From: Amphibacillus jilinensis Y1
GTDB taxonomy: Bacteria; Bacillota; Bacilli; Bacillales; Amphibacillaceae
DNA length: 43,663 nucleotides
Direction: 5' to 3'
Assembly: GCF_000306965.1 (NCBI RefSeq)
Contig: NZ_JH976444.1
Span: 32,598-76,260, forward strand
Positions within the stretch are counted from its first letter, which is position 1. Each line of letters opens with the position of its first letter. The notes beneath the pieces are model-generated. The model saw only the letters and a program-made list of their open reading frames with translations, searched no databases and was not told the origin of the DNA. Made by a program: the position numbers and the translations under genes. Below, one piece after another: positions 1 through 6,843 of the stretch.

Positions 1-195
1 TACACCCGCTGGACCTGTGGGACCCGTCGCCCCTGTTACACCTGCTGGACCTGTGGGACCTGGTATTGTTCTGATTATTTTAGCTGGCTTAGGTTCCGGC
101 CTCTTTTGAGGTGGACAAAGTTTTCTTCCAGTTGGATAGCAGATAACTTCTTTATAACAACACGAACTTTTTTTACTGCCTTTTCCTTTTCTCAC
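1..195 (-). CDS. Collagen-like repeat protein, 3' end outside window (partial)
   Basis: This reading frame starts at a GTG at 195 behind a strong ribosome binding site (TAAGGAGGTG, 201-210) and runs off the left edge without a stop, giving 65 codons. The N-terminus is basic and cysteine-containing (MRKGKGSKKSSCCYKEVICY), followed by a proline/lysine-rich linker and then Gly-X-Y triplets such as GPTGPAGVTGATGPTGPAGV from about residue 46 to the edge. Proteins with GPTGPTG-type collagen repeats in spore-forming bacilli are often exosporium or spore-surface filaments of the BclA type; that role is inferred here, since the C-terminal domain is not visible. The N-terminus is not a classical signal peptide. 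The next gene leftward is unknown. Confidence 0.8.
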   Translation of the reverse strand, partial: MRKGKGSKKSSCCYKEVICYPTGRKLCPPQKRPEPKPAKIIRTIPGPTGPAGVTGATGPTGPAGV

Positions 196-501
196 CTTAT
201 CACCTCCTTATACCTTAATCTATTCTAAATTAATTGGGAGAGGACGGCTTATATAATTACTTAACAAGCCTTTATGTTTTACCCGTGTAAAGGCTAACTT
301 GAAAATCCGATATTTAGCAACAATTAAGTTTTCATAAGCTTGTTGGTGTGAAATAACTTCCTTATCCGATGCTAAAGTATTCTACAGCATCAGAATTAGC
401 CACAAAAAAATTAGACGACGTCATATTTAATAACAAAAAAGATGATTAAATAACGTTACGTAACACCTATTTATCAGCAAAATGTCGGTATTTTGTTTTT
501 T
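196..501. other. Intergenic region upstream of the collagen-like gene
   Basis: About 300 bases between the collagen-like gene and the terminator of the tRNA gene. Both neighbours are read leftward, so this stretch should hold the promoter of the collagen-like gene. I could not pick out a convincing sigma-A or sporulation sigma promoter by eye, and no open frame with a ribosome binding site is visible. Confidence 0.4.
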
Positions 502-541
502 TACAAATAAAAACACTTTAAGGAAATTAGCTTAAAGTGTT
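502..541 (-). terminator. Terminator of the tRNA-Ala gene
   Basis: The arms AACACTTTAAG (512-522) and CTTAAAGTGTT (531-541) are perfect 11-bp inverted repeats with an 8-base loop. On the minus strand the hairpin is followed by TTTATTTGTA. It lies 21 bases past the CCA end of the tRNA. Confidence 0.7.
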
Positions 542-561
542 GATGCAACAATGGTTATGTA

Positions 562-637
562 TGGTGGAGCATAGCGGGATCGAACCGCTGACCTCTACAC
601 TGCCAGTGTAGCGCTCTCCCAGCTGAGCTAATGCCCC
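562..637 (-). tRNA. tRNA-Ala (anticodon GGC)
   Basis: Minus strand, 76 bases, starting GGGGCATTAGCTCAGC and ending GCTCCACCA, so CCA is encoded. The acceptor stem is GGGGCAT/ATGCTCC with one G-T pair. The D arm contains AGCTCAGCTGGGAGAGC. The anticodon stem CTACA/TGTAG carries the loop CTGGCAG, giving anticodon GGC for codon GCC. The T arm reads AGCGGTTCGATCCCGCT. The gene stands alone, with its own terminator downstream. Confidence 0.96.
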
Positions 638-688
638 AGAATTATGTGTCCTAAATTATTATAGCCAAACCTGCTCGATTTCGCAACT

Positions 689-742
689 ATAAAACGAACT
701 TCAACCAGTGGGCATTTTACGGACGGTTATCTGTGATAAAAC
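689..742 (+). repeat. Repeat A, copy 1 (short, internally deleted form)
   Basis: This 54-base unit fuses the two ends of the ~150-bp Repeat A: the head ATAAAACGAAC(C)TTCAA.CAGTGGGC is joined directly to the tail TTTTACGGACGGTTATCTG. The junction falls at the shared motif GTGGGC(G)TTTT. The copy at 28887 has the same junction. It sits just upstream of the promoter of the ABC-F gene. Confidence 0.8.
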
Positions 743-752
743 ACTATTTTTA

Positions 753-782
753 TTGACAAATGTGCCCTCGCTTCGTTAAACT
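753..782 (+). promoter_or_regulatory. Probable sigma-A promoter of the ABC-F leader
   Basis: A consensus -35 box TTGACA (753-758) is followed after 18 bases by TAAACT (777-782) as a weak -10 box. Transcription would start near 789 and give a leader of roughly 275 bases before the coding start. Confidence 0.5.
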
Positions 783-788
783 TGAATT

Positions 789-1030
789 AACATATAACGG
801 AAGAGGTGAATGTTAGGCCGATGAAGTACTAATCCTATCAACTCATATGATTTTAAATTAAGAAGAGAAAGTGAAGCGCCTTGGTAAGCATCTTTCTTAT
901 GCCTTAATTTAAACTGGAGAATAGGATGATATCGGCAGAACATTTACACAAGAGTGTTGAGCGCTCGTCAGACCCTCAATACGTGTATAGCTATGTCTCC
1001 TATTCTCTTTGCAGAATAGGAGGCTTTTTT
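789..1030 (+). promoter_or_regulatory. Transcription attenuator leader of the ABC-F gene
   Basis: The leader has the layout of antibiotic-induced attenuators. Possible short leader frames at its start are GTG 806-832 (MNVRPMKY) and ATG 810-824 (MLGR); which one is read cannot be decided by eye. A perfect 11-bp stem follows (TTTAAATTAAG 852-862 with CTTAATTTAAA 903-913). GAGAATAGGA (917-926) then matches TCCTATTCTC (998-1007), the left arm of the terminator at 997-1030, so terminator and antiterminator exclude each other. A smaller hairpin (TTGAG 957-961 with CTCAA 975-979) lies between. Ribosome-mediated attenuation is known for vga/vmlR/lmo0919-type ABC-F genes; here it is inferred from the pairing. 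The 917-926 segment also resembles a ribosome binding site for a 50-codon open frame at 926-1078 that crosses the terminator. Confidence 0.8.
997..1030 (+). terminator. Attenuator terminator upstream of the ABC-F gene
   Basis: CTCCTATTCT (997-1006) and AGAATAGGAG (1013-1022) form a perfect 10-bp stem with loop CTTTGC, followed by GCTTTTTT. It lies about 35 bases before the coding start, so it should stop transcription unless the 917-926 segment captures its left arm. Confidence 0.88.
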
Positions 1031-1064
1031 ATGCTTCCAATCAGGAAGGAGCGGAGTGATAAAC

Positions 1065-2630
1065 ATGGCTGTTATTGAATTAGTAAATATTAAACAAGAA
1101 ACGGACGGTAAACCCTTGTTCGAAATCGAGTATCTTCAAATTAAAAAGCATGCTCGGATCGGATTAGTTGGCAATAATGGTGCTGGGAAATCCACATTGT
1201 TAGCATTAATCGCTGGACAGACAGCGTTAAGTCAAGGAGAAATTAAGCGATTTGGTTTTGTTCAACTTTTACCACAGCTAAAAACCACCGCTACAACTGA
1301 AAGTGGTGGTGAAGTGACTCAACGCTATATTAACGATGCGCTAGCCAAAAAAACGGACGTTTTACTAGCTGATGAACCCTCAACGAACCTTGATCGCCAA
1401 CATATTGAAAAATTAACGATACAATTAAAGCGGTGGCAAGGAGCTCTTGTTCTTGTCGCTCACGATCGCGCTTTATTAGATGCACTGTGTGATGAAATTT
1501 GGGAAATTGATCAGCAGAAGATAAATGTCTATGCTGGAAATTACAGCAATTATCGCAAACGAAAAGAGCAAAAAGCAGCTGAGCAAGAAGCTTCCTATCA
1601 ACACTATGTAGAAAAGAAGAAACAATTAGAACGGGCGCAGATGCTAAAACAACAAAAAGCAGAACGCGCAACAAAAAAACCGAAACAACTAAGCCGTTCA
1701 GAAGCAAAAATAACTGGTGCCAAACCTTACTTTGCTAAAAAACAAAAAAAATTACACCAGACGAAGAAGGCATTAGAAACACGGCTCGCCCAACTTGAAA
1801 AAGTCGATAAACCTTATCAAACACGAGCGATCAAAATGGATATACCTGATGCCAAAAGCATACACCAACGACCGATCATTCGGGTAACCGATTTGGCGGG
1901 TCAGATCGAAAATAAAATGCTGTGGCAGCCTGCCAGCTTTCAAATTAAAGGTGGCGATCATGTGGCGATAATCGGTGCCAATGGTGTCGGCAAAACCACA
2001 TTAATTCATATGATTATCGATCAAGTTCCTGGTGTAGAAAACTCACCAGCAATAAAAATTGGTTATTTTCATCAAAAATTAAACACACTTGATCTGAACG
2101 CATCTATTTTAACGAATGTTAGTAAAGGAGCGATTCAATCAGAAACGTTAATTCGCACTTTACTCGCCCGTTTGCATTTTTTTGAAGACGATGTGAATAA
2201 ATCCGTAGGTGTGTTAAGTGGTGGTGAACGTGTAAAAGTGGTGTTAGCGCAATTAATGGTGAGTGATATAAACACATTAATTTTAGATGAACCGACTAAC
2301 TTTTTAGACTTAGAAGCTGTCGAAGCGCTCGAAACACTACTAGCAGACTTCCCTGGTACTTTGCTGTTCGTCTCACACGATCAATGGTTTATTGAAAGAT
2401 TAGCAACAAAATTAATCGTGATCGAGAAGCAAACATTAAAATTATTTCCCGGGACATATCGACAATTTAATGGACCCGATCATCAGCATGACCAACAAGC
2501 AACTGATTTAATGGTAATAGAAACCCGCCTTTCTGAAGTGTTGAGTAGACTTAGCTTAAATCCAAGCGACAAGCTTGAACAAGAATTTCAGGCTTTGTTA
2601 AAACAAAAACAGCAACGATTAAACAAATAG
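1065..2630 (+). CDS. ABC-F ribosomal protection protein, Vga/Lmo0919 type
   Basis: Soluble protein with two ATP-binding cassettes and no membrane segments, as in ABC-F factors that displace antibiotics from the ribosomal peptidyl transferase centre. Walker A motifs are GNNGAGKST (about residues 35-43) and GANGVGKTT in the second half. The signatures are SGGEVT (first domain, shortened as in Vga proteins) and LSGGERVKV; the Walker B motifs are VLLADEPSTNLD and LILDEPTNFLD. The interdomain linker is long, basic and coiled (RATKKPKQLSRSE, GAKPYFAKKQKKL) and closely resembles staphylococcal Vga(A) from memory. Resistance to lincosamides, streptogramin A and pleuromutilins is therefore likely but untested. 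Start: ATG 1065 follows GGAG (1053-1056) by 8 bases; an in-frame GTG at 1056 after GGAAGGAG is an alternative. The gene stands alone, behind an attenuator. Confidence 0.9.
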   Translation: MAVIELVNIKQETDGKPLFEIEYLQIKKHARIGLVGNNGAGKSTLLALIAGQTALSQGEIKRFGFVQLLPQLKTTATTESGGEVTQRYINDALAKKTDVLLADEPSTNLDRQHIEKLTIQLKRWQGALVLVAHDRALLDALCDEIWEIDQQKINVYAGNYSNYRKRKEQKAAEQEASYQHYVEKKKQLERAQMLKQQKAERATKKPKQLSRSEAKITGAKPYFAKKQKKLHQTKKALETRLAQLEKVDKPYQTRAIKMDIPDAKSIHQRPIIRVTDLAGQIENKMLWQPASFQIKGGDHVAIIGANGVGKTTLIHMIIDQVPGVENSPAIKIGYFHQKLNTLDLNASILTNVSKGAIQSETLIRTLLARLHFFEDDVNKSVGVLSGGERVKVVLAQLMVSDINTLILDEPTNFLDLEAVEALETLLADFPGTLLFVSHDQWFIERLATKLIVIEKQTLKLFPGTYRQFNGPDHQHDQQATDLMVIETRLSEVLSRLSLNPSDKLEQEFQALLKQKQQRLNK

Positions 2631-2636
2631 TAGAAG

Positions 2637-2680
2637 CTGATCAGGTTACGCACCAATACTCCTGATCAGTTTCTTTGTTT
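2637..2680 (+). terminator. Terminator of the ABC-F gene
   Basis: CTGATCAGG (2637-2645) pairs with CCTGATCAG (2661-2669) and is followed by TTTCTTTGTTT. It begins six bases after the stop codon. Confidence 0.85.
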
Positions 2681-2718
2681 CAGCATCTTCATACAGAAGG
2701 CCGCTACGACACTTATCT

Positions 2719-2955
2719 ATAAAACAAACGTTCAATCAGTCGGCGGAGGGCTACAGGATGTAGGTCATGCAGACGTTGCCACAGGACGTGGCGGTTTTAG
2801 TCTGTAATCCTTTTAAAGGACGTGGCGGTTTTAGTCTACGATCTTACTCACCCACTGATTGATAACTGAGTGGCACAAGAGTGTTAGCTCCCGCCTAAAA
2901 AGATTACTCTACTCTCTATTCTGTGGCGGGCCTTTTACCGTGGGCGAACTGTAAT
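2719..2955 (+). repeat. Repeat A, copy 2 (with internal tandem insertion)
   Basis: The head ATAAAACAAACGTTCAATCA is at 2719. The CCCACTGATTG arm follows near 2855, and the second hairpin (CCCGCC near 2894 with GGCGGG near 2931) ends in a degenerate tail TTTTACCGTGGGCGAACTGT. About 85 extra bases separate head and first arm and contain a tandem duplication. It lies directly upstream of the sdpR promoter. Confidence 0.75.
2783..2837 (+). repeat. Tandem 21-bp direct repeat inside Repeat A copy 2
   Basis: AGGACGTGGCGGTTTTAGTC and the following T occur at 2783-2803 and again at 2817-2837, a period of 34 bases. No other copy of Repeat A in the window has this insertion. Confidence 0.9.
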
Positions 2956-2980
2956 GACCTAAATTTTTCAAAAAATATAG

Positions 2981-3009
2981 TTGACAATATGAAATCTGTA
3001 GTTTAATAT
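2981..3009 (+). promoter_or_regulatory. Sigma-A promoter of the sdpR-sdpI-ABC operon
   Basis: TTGACA (2981-2986), a 17-base spacer and TAATAT (3004-3009). Transcription would start near 3016, inside the inverted repeat described next. Confidence 0.8.
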
Positions 3010-3034
3010 TTAAGTAAATACTTAATCACTTAAA
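3009..3034 (+). promoter_or_regulatory. Probable SdpR operator
   Basis: TTAAGTA-AA-TACTTAA (3010-3025) is a perfect 7-bp inverted repeat over the expected transcription start. A further TTTAAGT (3009-3015) and ACTTAAA (3028-3034) form a wider symmetric pair. ArsR-family repressors bind such 12-2-12-like sites, and SdpR represses its own operon in Bacillus subtilis, so autoregulation is likely. Confidence 0.7.
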
Positions 3035-3053
3035 TAACGAAGGGGGAAATGTG

Positions 3054-3329
3054 ATGAAGGAAGCATTTAAGGCTTTATCAGACCCTACGCGAAGACAAAT
3101 CTTAGATTTATTAAAAGATCGCGACCTTACAGCTGGTGAAATTTCAGAACACTTTAATATGTCGAAGCCAAGTATTTCCCAGCATCTGAAGATTTTACGA
3201 CAAGCTCAGCTCGTTTTTGATAACAAAAAAGGACAGTTTGTATATTACACCTTAAATACGACGGTCTTTCAAGAATTAGTAGGTTGGGCAATGGATTTTA
3301 TTAAGAAAGGAGAAAGTGAAAATGAATAA
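3054..3329 (+). CDS. sdpR: ArsR-family autorepressor, SdpR-like
   Basis: A 91-aa winged-helix protein without metal-binding cysteines. It opens with FKALSDPTRRQILDLLKD, the usual ArsR N-terminus, and carries the recognition helix MSKPSISQHLKILRQAQLV at about residues 37-55. The absence of a CxC metal site fits SdpR, whose repression in B. subtilis is relieved when SdpI sequesters it at the membrane after binding the SdpC toxin. The start ATG (3054) lies 7 bases after AGGGGG; a GTG three bases earlier is less well spaced. It overlaps the next gene by 8 bases, as in the B. subtilis sdpRI pair. No sdpC toxin gene is visible in the window. Confidence 0.85.
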   Translation: MKEAFKALSDPTRRQILDLLKDRDLTAGEISEHFNMSKPSISQHLKILRQAQLVFDNKKGQFVYYTLNTTVFQELVGWAMDFIKKGESENE

Positions 3330-3957
3330 ACATCGATTCCCTTTATTATTAATGGGGCTCGCCATTCTCTTCTGGCTTGTATTTTATCATCAGTTGCCTG
3401 AAGACATGCCAATGCAATGGGGAGCAGACGGATCTGTTAATTGGACGGCTCCTAAACTCATTGCTCTTTTATTTAATATAGGTAACATGGTCTTCATGTA
3501 CTTGATCTTGTATTTTATTCCGAAAATTGATCCTAAAAAGAAAAATTATCGACAATTCTCGAAAGCTTATTATGCGACAATGTATGGTATGGTGGTGCTT
3601 TTCTTCATAATCAACGTCTTTGTTGTATTAACTGGAGCAGGTTATGACTTTAATATTCATATATTAGTCCCCGTTTTAGTTGGATTGTTTTTTATCATTT
3701 TTGGTAACTATATGCAAACACTCAAGACAAATTGGTTTTTGGGGATTCGAACACCATGGACTTTAGATAATGAAGCAGTTTGGCGCAAAACACATCGTTT
3801 AACAGCAAAAATATTTATTATAGCTGGTATTATTTTTGTTATCTTACCTTTTCTTGAAGAGTCGATAATTATACCTGTATTTGTGGTTGTGCTTGTCATC
3901 ATTTTTATTACACCGATTGCTTATTCTTATCTAATTCACAAGAAAAGTCAGCATTAA
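3322..3957 (+). CDS. sdpI: SdpI-family immunity membrane protein
   Basis: An integral membrane protein of 211 aa with about six hydrophobic segments. The N-terminal part is DUF1648-like (LPEDMPMQWGADGSVNWTAPK, after the first helix). The C-terminal SdpI domain carries the family motif NWFLGIRTPWTLDNEAVWRK followed by TH. In B. subtilis SdpI gives immunity to the cannibalism toxin SDP and acts as a signal transducer with SdpR. The start ATG at 3322 sits 9 bases after AGGAG and overlaps the end of sdpR. The genes downstream (yxlE-like, ABC ATPase and permease) are not part of the B. subtilis sdpRI locus, so this operon is a combined immunity cassette. The inducing peptide is unknown. Confidence 0.88.
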   Translation: MNKHRFPLLLMGLAILFWLVFYHQLPEDMPMQWGADGSVNWTAPKLIALLFNIGNMVFMYLILYFIPKIDPKKKNYRQFSKAYYATMYGMVVLFFIINVFVVLTGAGYDFNIHILVPVLVGLFFIIFGNYMQTLKTNWFLGIRTPWTLDNEAVWRKTHRLTAKIFIIAGIIFVILPFLEESIIIPVFVVVLVIIFITPIAYSYLIHKKSQH

Positions 3958-3974
3958 TCTTAGGAGGTGAGGAG

Positions 3975-4172
3975 ATGGATCAAGCTTTAGAGCTGATTAA
4001 ACTATTATGGCCACTCATCCTTTTACAATTCATTTTAACAATTGCCGCATTAATTGTTTGGTATCGAACTGAAGAAACAAAAGGTGAAAAATGGGTGTGG
4101 CTGTTAATTATTCTATTTGCCAACATGATTGGCCCCATCTTATTCTTTATTATTGGAAGGAGAGATCGCTAA
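3975..4172 (+). CDS. Small membrane protein with PLDc_N-type domain, YxlE-like
   Basis: A 65-aa protein made of two membrane helices (about residues 8-28 and 41-60) joined by a short hydrophilic loop (WYRTEETKGEKW) and ending in the basic tail GRRDR. The pattern WVWLLIILFANMIGPILFFI is typical of the phospholipase D N-terminal (PLDc_N) small proteins, including YxlE of B. subtilis. There yxlE precedes the ABC genes yxlF and yxlG in the sigY operon, and the same order is seen here without sigY. The ribosome binding site AGGAGGTGAGG precedes the ATG, and the stop codon abuts the ATG of the next gene. Its role beside the ABC transporter is not established. Confidence 0.8.
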   Translation: MDQALELIKLLWPLILLQFILTIAALIVWYRTEETKGEKWVWLLIILFANMIGPILFFIIGRRDR

Positions 4173-5078
4173 ATGCCATTACAAGTGAAACAGTTAACGA
4201 AGACATTTGACCAGCACCGAGCTGTTGACCAAATCAGTTTCAGCTTAACCCCTGGGAATTGCATTGCCCTGCTTGGTGCTAATGGGGCCGGAAAAACAAC
4301 GACTTTACGTATGTTATCGGGCTTATTAAAACCAAGCTCCGGCTCGATTTCATTCAATGCATTCGCTCAAGGCAAAGATATACGAGCGTTTATTGGTTAT
4401 TTGCCACAATATCCTGTCTTTCACAATTGGATGTCGGGAAGGGAGTTTCTTATTTACGTCGGAGAACTTGGTCATTTATCAAAAGAACAAGCAACCAAAC
4501 GCGCTGATCAACTGTTAGAACGGGTTGGGATTGCCGAGCAAAAAAATAAACGAATTGGAAAGTACTCGGGCGGGATGAAACAACGACTCGGAATTGCTCA
4601 AGCTTTAATCCACAAGCCAAAACTTATTATGCTTGATGAACCTGTATCTTCGCTTGATCCGATTGGAAGACGCGAAATATTAAGCCTTTTAGCAGATTTA
4701 AAAGATGAAATCACGATTCTTTTTTCTACCCATATTTTAAATGATGCTGAAGCAATCAGTGATGAAATCATCCTCATGCACAAAGGGAAAATTATTGAAC
4801 AGGGTCTTTTAAGTCACTTGCGCGAAAAATACCAAACAAGAAAAATAGAGCTTCATTTCAAACCGTTTGATCACGTAGAAATTCCGAAATTAGATAAATT
4901 ACCTAGCGTTCTTGAAGTAACACCACATCAAGAAGGGGTAACTTGTCTTGTTGAAAACACTGAAATAGCTAGACAAGCAATATTAGAATTAGCGATTGAG
5001 CAGCATTGGCCTTTAAGCCTTTTTTCAATCGGGAAAATGACTTTAGAAGATATGTTTATGGAGGTGATTGATAAGTGA
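4173..5078 (+). CDS. ABC transporter ATP-binding protein, YxlF-like
   Basis: A 301-aa single ATPase of the DrrA/CcmA-like export class. Visible motifs are Walker A GANGAGKTT (about residues 34-42), the signature YSGGMKQRLGIAQALIHKPK, Walker B LIMLDEPVSSLD and the switch STHILNDAE. The last ~85 residues form the C-terminal extension common in multidrug and bacitracin-type exporters. The ATG follows the previous stop directly with GGAAGGAGAG upstream, and the 3' end overlaps the permease by 4 bases (ATAAGTGAGTG), so the two are translationally coupled. The partner permease is next. In this immunity cassette a role in expelling or removing a membrane-active peptide is plausible but inferred. Confidence 0.88.
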   Translation: MPLQVKQLTKTFDQHRAVDQISFSLTPGNCIALLGANGAGKTTTLRMLSGLLKPSSGSISFNAFAQGKDIRAFIGYLPQYPVFHNWMSGREFLIYVGELGHLSKEQATKRADQLLERVGIAEQKNKRIGKYSGGMKQRLGIAQALIHKPKLIMLDEPVSSLDPIGRREILSLLADLKDEITILFSTHILNDAEAISDEIILMHKGKIIEQGLLSHLREKYQTRKIELHFKPFDHVEIPKLDKLPSVLEVTPHQEGVTCLVENTEIARQAILELAIEQHWPLSLFSIGKMTLEDMFMEVIDK

Positions 5079-5848
5079 GTGTATTTGTTACGCTATTAAA
5101 AAAAGAGTGCCTTGAATCTTGGCGCCAATTCAGTTGGTTTTGGGTGCCGATTGTCTTTATCCTACTAGCAATTATGGATCCATTAACGACTTATTATATG
5201 CCTACTTTATTAGACGCTGTCGGTGGCCTACCTGAAGGAACGATTTTTGAAATGCCTGATGTTACAGCAGCGGACGCAATGATGATGAGCCTCTCGCAAA
5301 TGAGCATGTTTGGTGTACTTATTATCATTTTGTTAACGATGGGAACGATCTCGGGTGAAAGAAAAAGTGGCGTCGCCGAATTAATACTCGTCAAACCCGT
5401 TAATCATTCTCTTTATATAACAGCAAAATGGTTAGCTAAATTAATCCTTTTTCTGTCATCCTTTATCATCGCCATGCTTTCCAGTTGGTATTATATTAAC
5501 TTATTATTCGATACGATAACCTTTACGGATTGGTTTTATATGGTGGTGTTTTATAGTTTATGGATTGGTTTTGTCGTCTCACTTACTATTTTTTATAATA
5601 GTTTTTCTAATAAACCTGGTCTCGTAGCAGCAAAGACAGTTGGAACGTTAGTAATGATGGCACTTGTCAATAGCATCCTTTTCCATCGTCTGCCTTGGTT
5701 TCCTAATAACCTTAGTACACATATTGGACAAATGCTTAATGAGGGCAGATTATCTCAGGAGCTTTGGGCAACCGCCATTATTTTAGCACTTTTAAATGGT
5801 TTGCTACTCTTTTGTTCTTTTGCAACGTTTAGAAAAAGCACCCATTAG
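5075..5848 (+). CDS. ABC-2 type transporter permease, YxlG-like
   Basis: A 257-aa membrane protein with about six helices. It opens with a cytoplasmic segment ending SWRQFSW, then helices near residues 22-45, 85-103 (FGVLIIILLTMGTIS), 123-145, 155-172, 184-200 and 230-252. GTISGERKSGVAELILVKPV after the second helix is the usual coupling region of ABC-2 permeases. It starts at a GTG overlapping the ATPase stop codon, which is the last overlap of the operon. It is the transmembrane half of the exporter encoded by the preceding gene, and a hairpin terminator follows about 50 bases downstream. Confidence 0.85.
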   Translation: MSVFVTLLKKECLESWRQFSWFWVPIVFILLAIMDPLTTYYMPTLLDAVGGLPEGTIFEMPDVTAADAMMMSLSQMSMFGVLIIILLTMGTISGERKSGVAELILVKPVNHSLYITAKWLAKLILFLSSFIIAMLSSWYYINLLFDTITFTDWFYMVVFYSLWIGFVVSLTIFYNSFSNKPGLVAAKTVGTLVMMALVNSILFHRLPWFPNNLSTHIGQMLNEGRLSQELWATAIILALLNGLLLFCSFATFRKSTH

Positions 5849-5901
5849 TTTACAGGCGCTTTTACCAAGTTTAAGTTAAGTAAAATAATTAGGTTAACAA
5901 G

Positions 5902-5936
5902 CAAACGCGTTCGCTAACACTTAGTGAATGCGTTTG
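5902..5936 (+). terminator. Terminator of the sdp-ABC operon
   Basis: A long hairpin: CAAACGC (5902-5908) with GCGTTTG (5930-5936), extended by TTCGCTAA (5910-5917) with TTAGTGAA (5921-5928, one G-T pair) and a CAC loop. The U-rich tail (TTTA) is short. It may serve the convergent gene at 5989 too. Confidence 0.65.
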
Positions 5937-5988
5937 TTTACGAGTCAAGACCCAATCACTGCTTTTCATGAATCGTTTCCGCTCCCTA

Positions 5989-6843
5989 TTATTGTGCATG
6001 ATGAGAGCGAACAATTGGTAGTGTACAACATCGATAAGAACCGCCTGATTTAATAATTTCATCGAAAGGCACTTCGATCACCTCATAGCCTCTCCCCACT
6101 AAAGCTTGGTTAACCTGTGTGTTCTCTGGTAAGCTGATCACCTTCTTATCGCCAATTGATAAGACATTCGTACCTAATGTAAATTGTTCCTCTGCTGATA
6201 CATGGATCAACTGATAATTTGCTTTAAGTTTATTGTAATCATCTTTCACCATCCCATCTTTGTACACTAAAGCGAGATCAGGTGCGACAATATTAAACGT
6301 ACAATCTAAGTGTAAAATATCTTCCTTTAACGTAACCGATTCAATTTGATACTGAGGTAATTGAGTCCTTAATCCTTGAATAGCCGCTTCAGTTGTTCGG
6401 TCACTAACGCCAATCCAAATTTTCTTATCATCAATTAAGACATCGCCACCTTCAATCGAGTCGATTAACACCTCATGATAAGGGAGCTCTTCTTCTGCTA
6501 AAAAAGCTTTTAAATGACCTGTTTCTTCAATTCGTATATGACTAGCCATTTTCGCTATAAACACATGCTCTCCAATTGCAAAGCCAATGTCTCTAGTAAA
6601 TACCTGTTCATTCAAAGCTGGATCAGGTGTTATTTCAATAACTTTAACACCATGATTTTTCATAACTTCAACAAAATATTGATGTTGTTTTAAAGCTAAA
6701 TCAATATTAATATTTTGCTTTTTGTAACGTTTCTGTGTCTCATTAATTACTTTTTCAATCCTCATATAACGCGGTGATGATACGATGACTTGTTTTAATC
6801 GAACATATTCTGTGTGACAAGTAATTTCTCGCTTAACGAGCAT
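5989..6843 (-). CDS. Amidinotransferase-fold hydrolase, DDAH/YkgA-like
   Basis: A 284-aa cytoplasmic enzyme of the guanidino-modifying pentein fold (arginine deiminase, dimethylarginine dimethylaminohydrolase, agmatine deiminase). Family marks in order are FTRDIGF (82-88), EGGDVL (131-136), the catalytic-histidine segment ILHLDCTFN (H178) and the C-terminal nucleophile region SGGSYRCCTLPIVR (C272 or C273). The length fits dimethylarginine dimethylaminohydrolase-like proteins such as B. subtilis YkgA, whose substrate is uncertain. The start at 6843 is preceded by AAGGGGAG; an upstream in-frame extension to 6948 has no ribosome binding site and is basic, so it is rejected. The gene stands alone, convergent with the sdp operon, and no arginine catabolism genes are near. 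Confidence 0.75.
   Translation of the reverse strand: MLVKREITCHTEYVRLKQVIVSSPRYMRIEKVINETQKRYKKQNINIDLALKQHQYFVEVMKNHGVKVIEITPDPALNEQVFTRDIGFAIGEHVFIAKMASHIRIEETGHLKAFLAEEELPYHEVLIDSIEGGDVLIDDKKIWIGVSDRTTEAAIQGLRTQLPQYQIESVTLKEDILHLDCTFNIVAPDLALVYKDGMVKDDYNKLKANYQLIHVSAEEQFTLGTNVLSIGDKKVISLPENTQVNQALVGRGYEVIEVPFDEIIKSGGSYRCCTLPIVRSHHAQ

Noticed and set aside
1-195. CRISPR-like periodicity at the left edge
   Set aside because: The short periodic pattern is a Gly-X-Y collagen coding repeat in a continuous reading frame.
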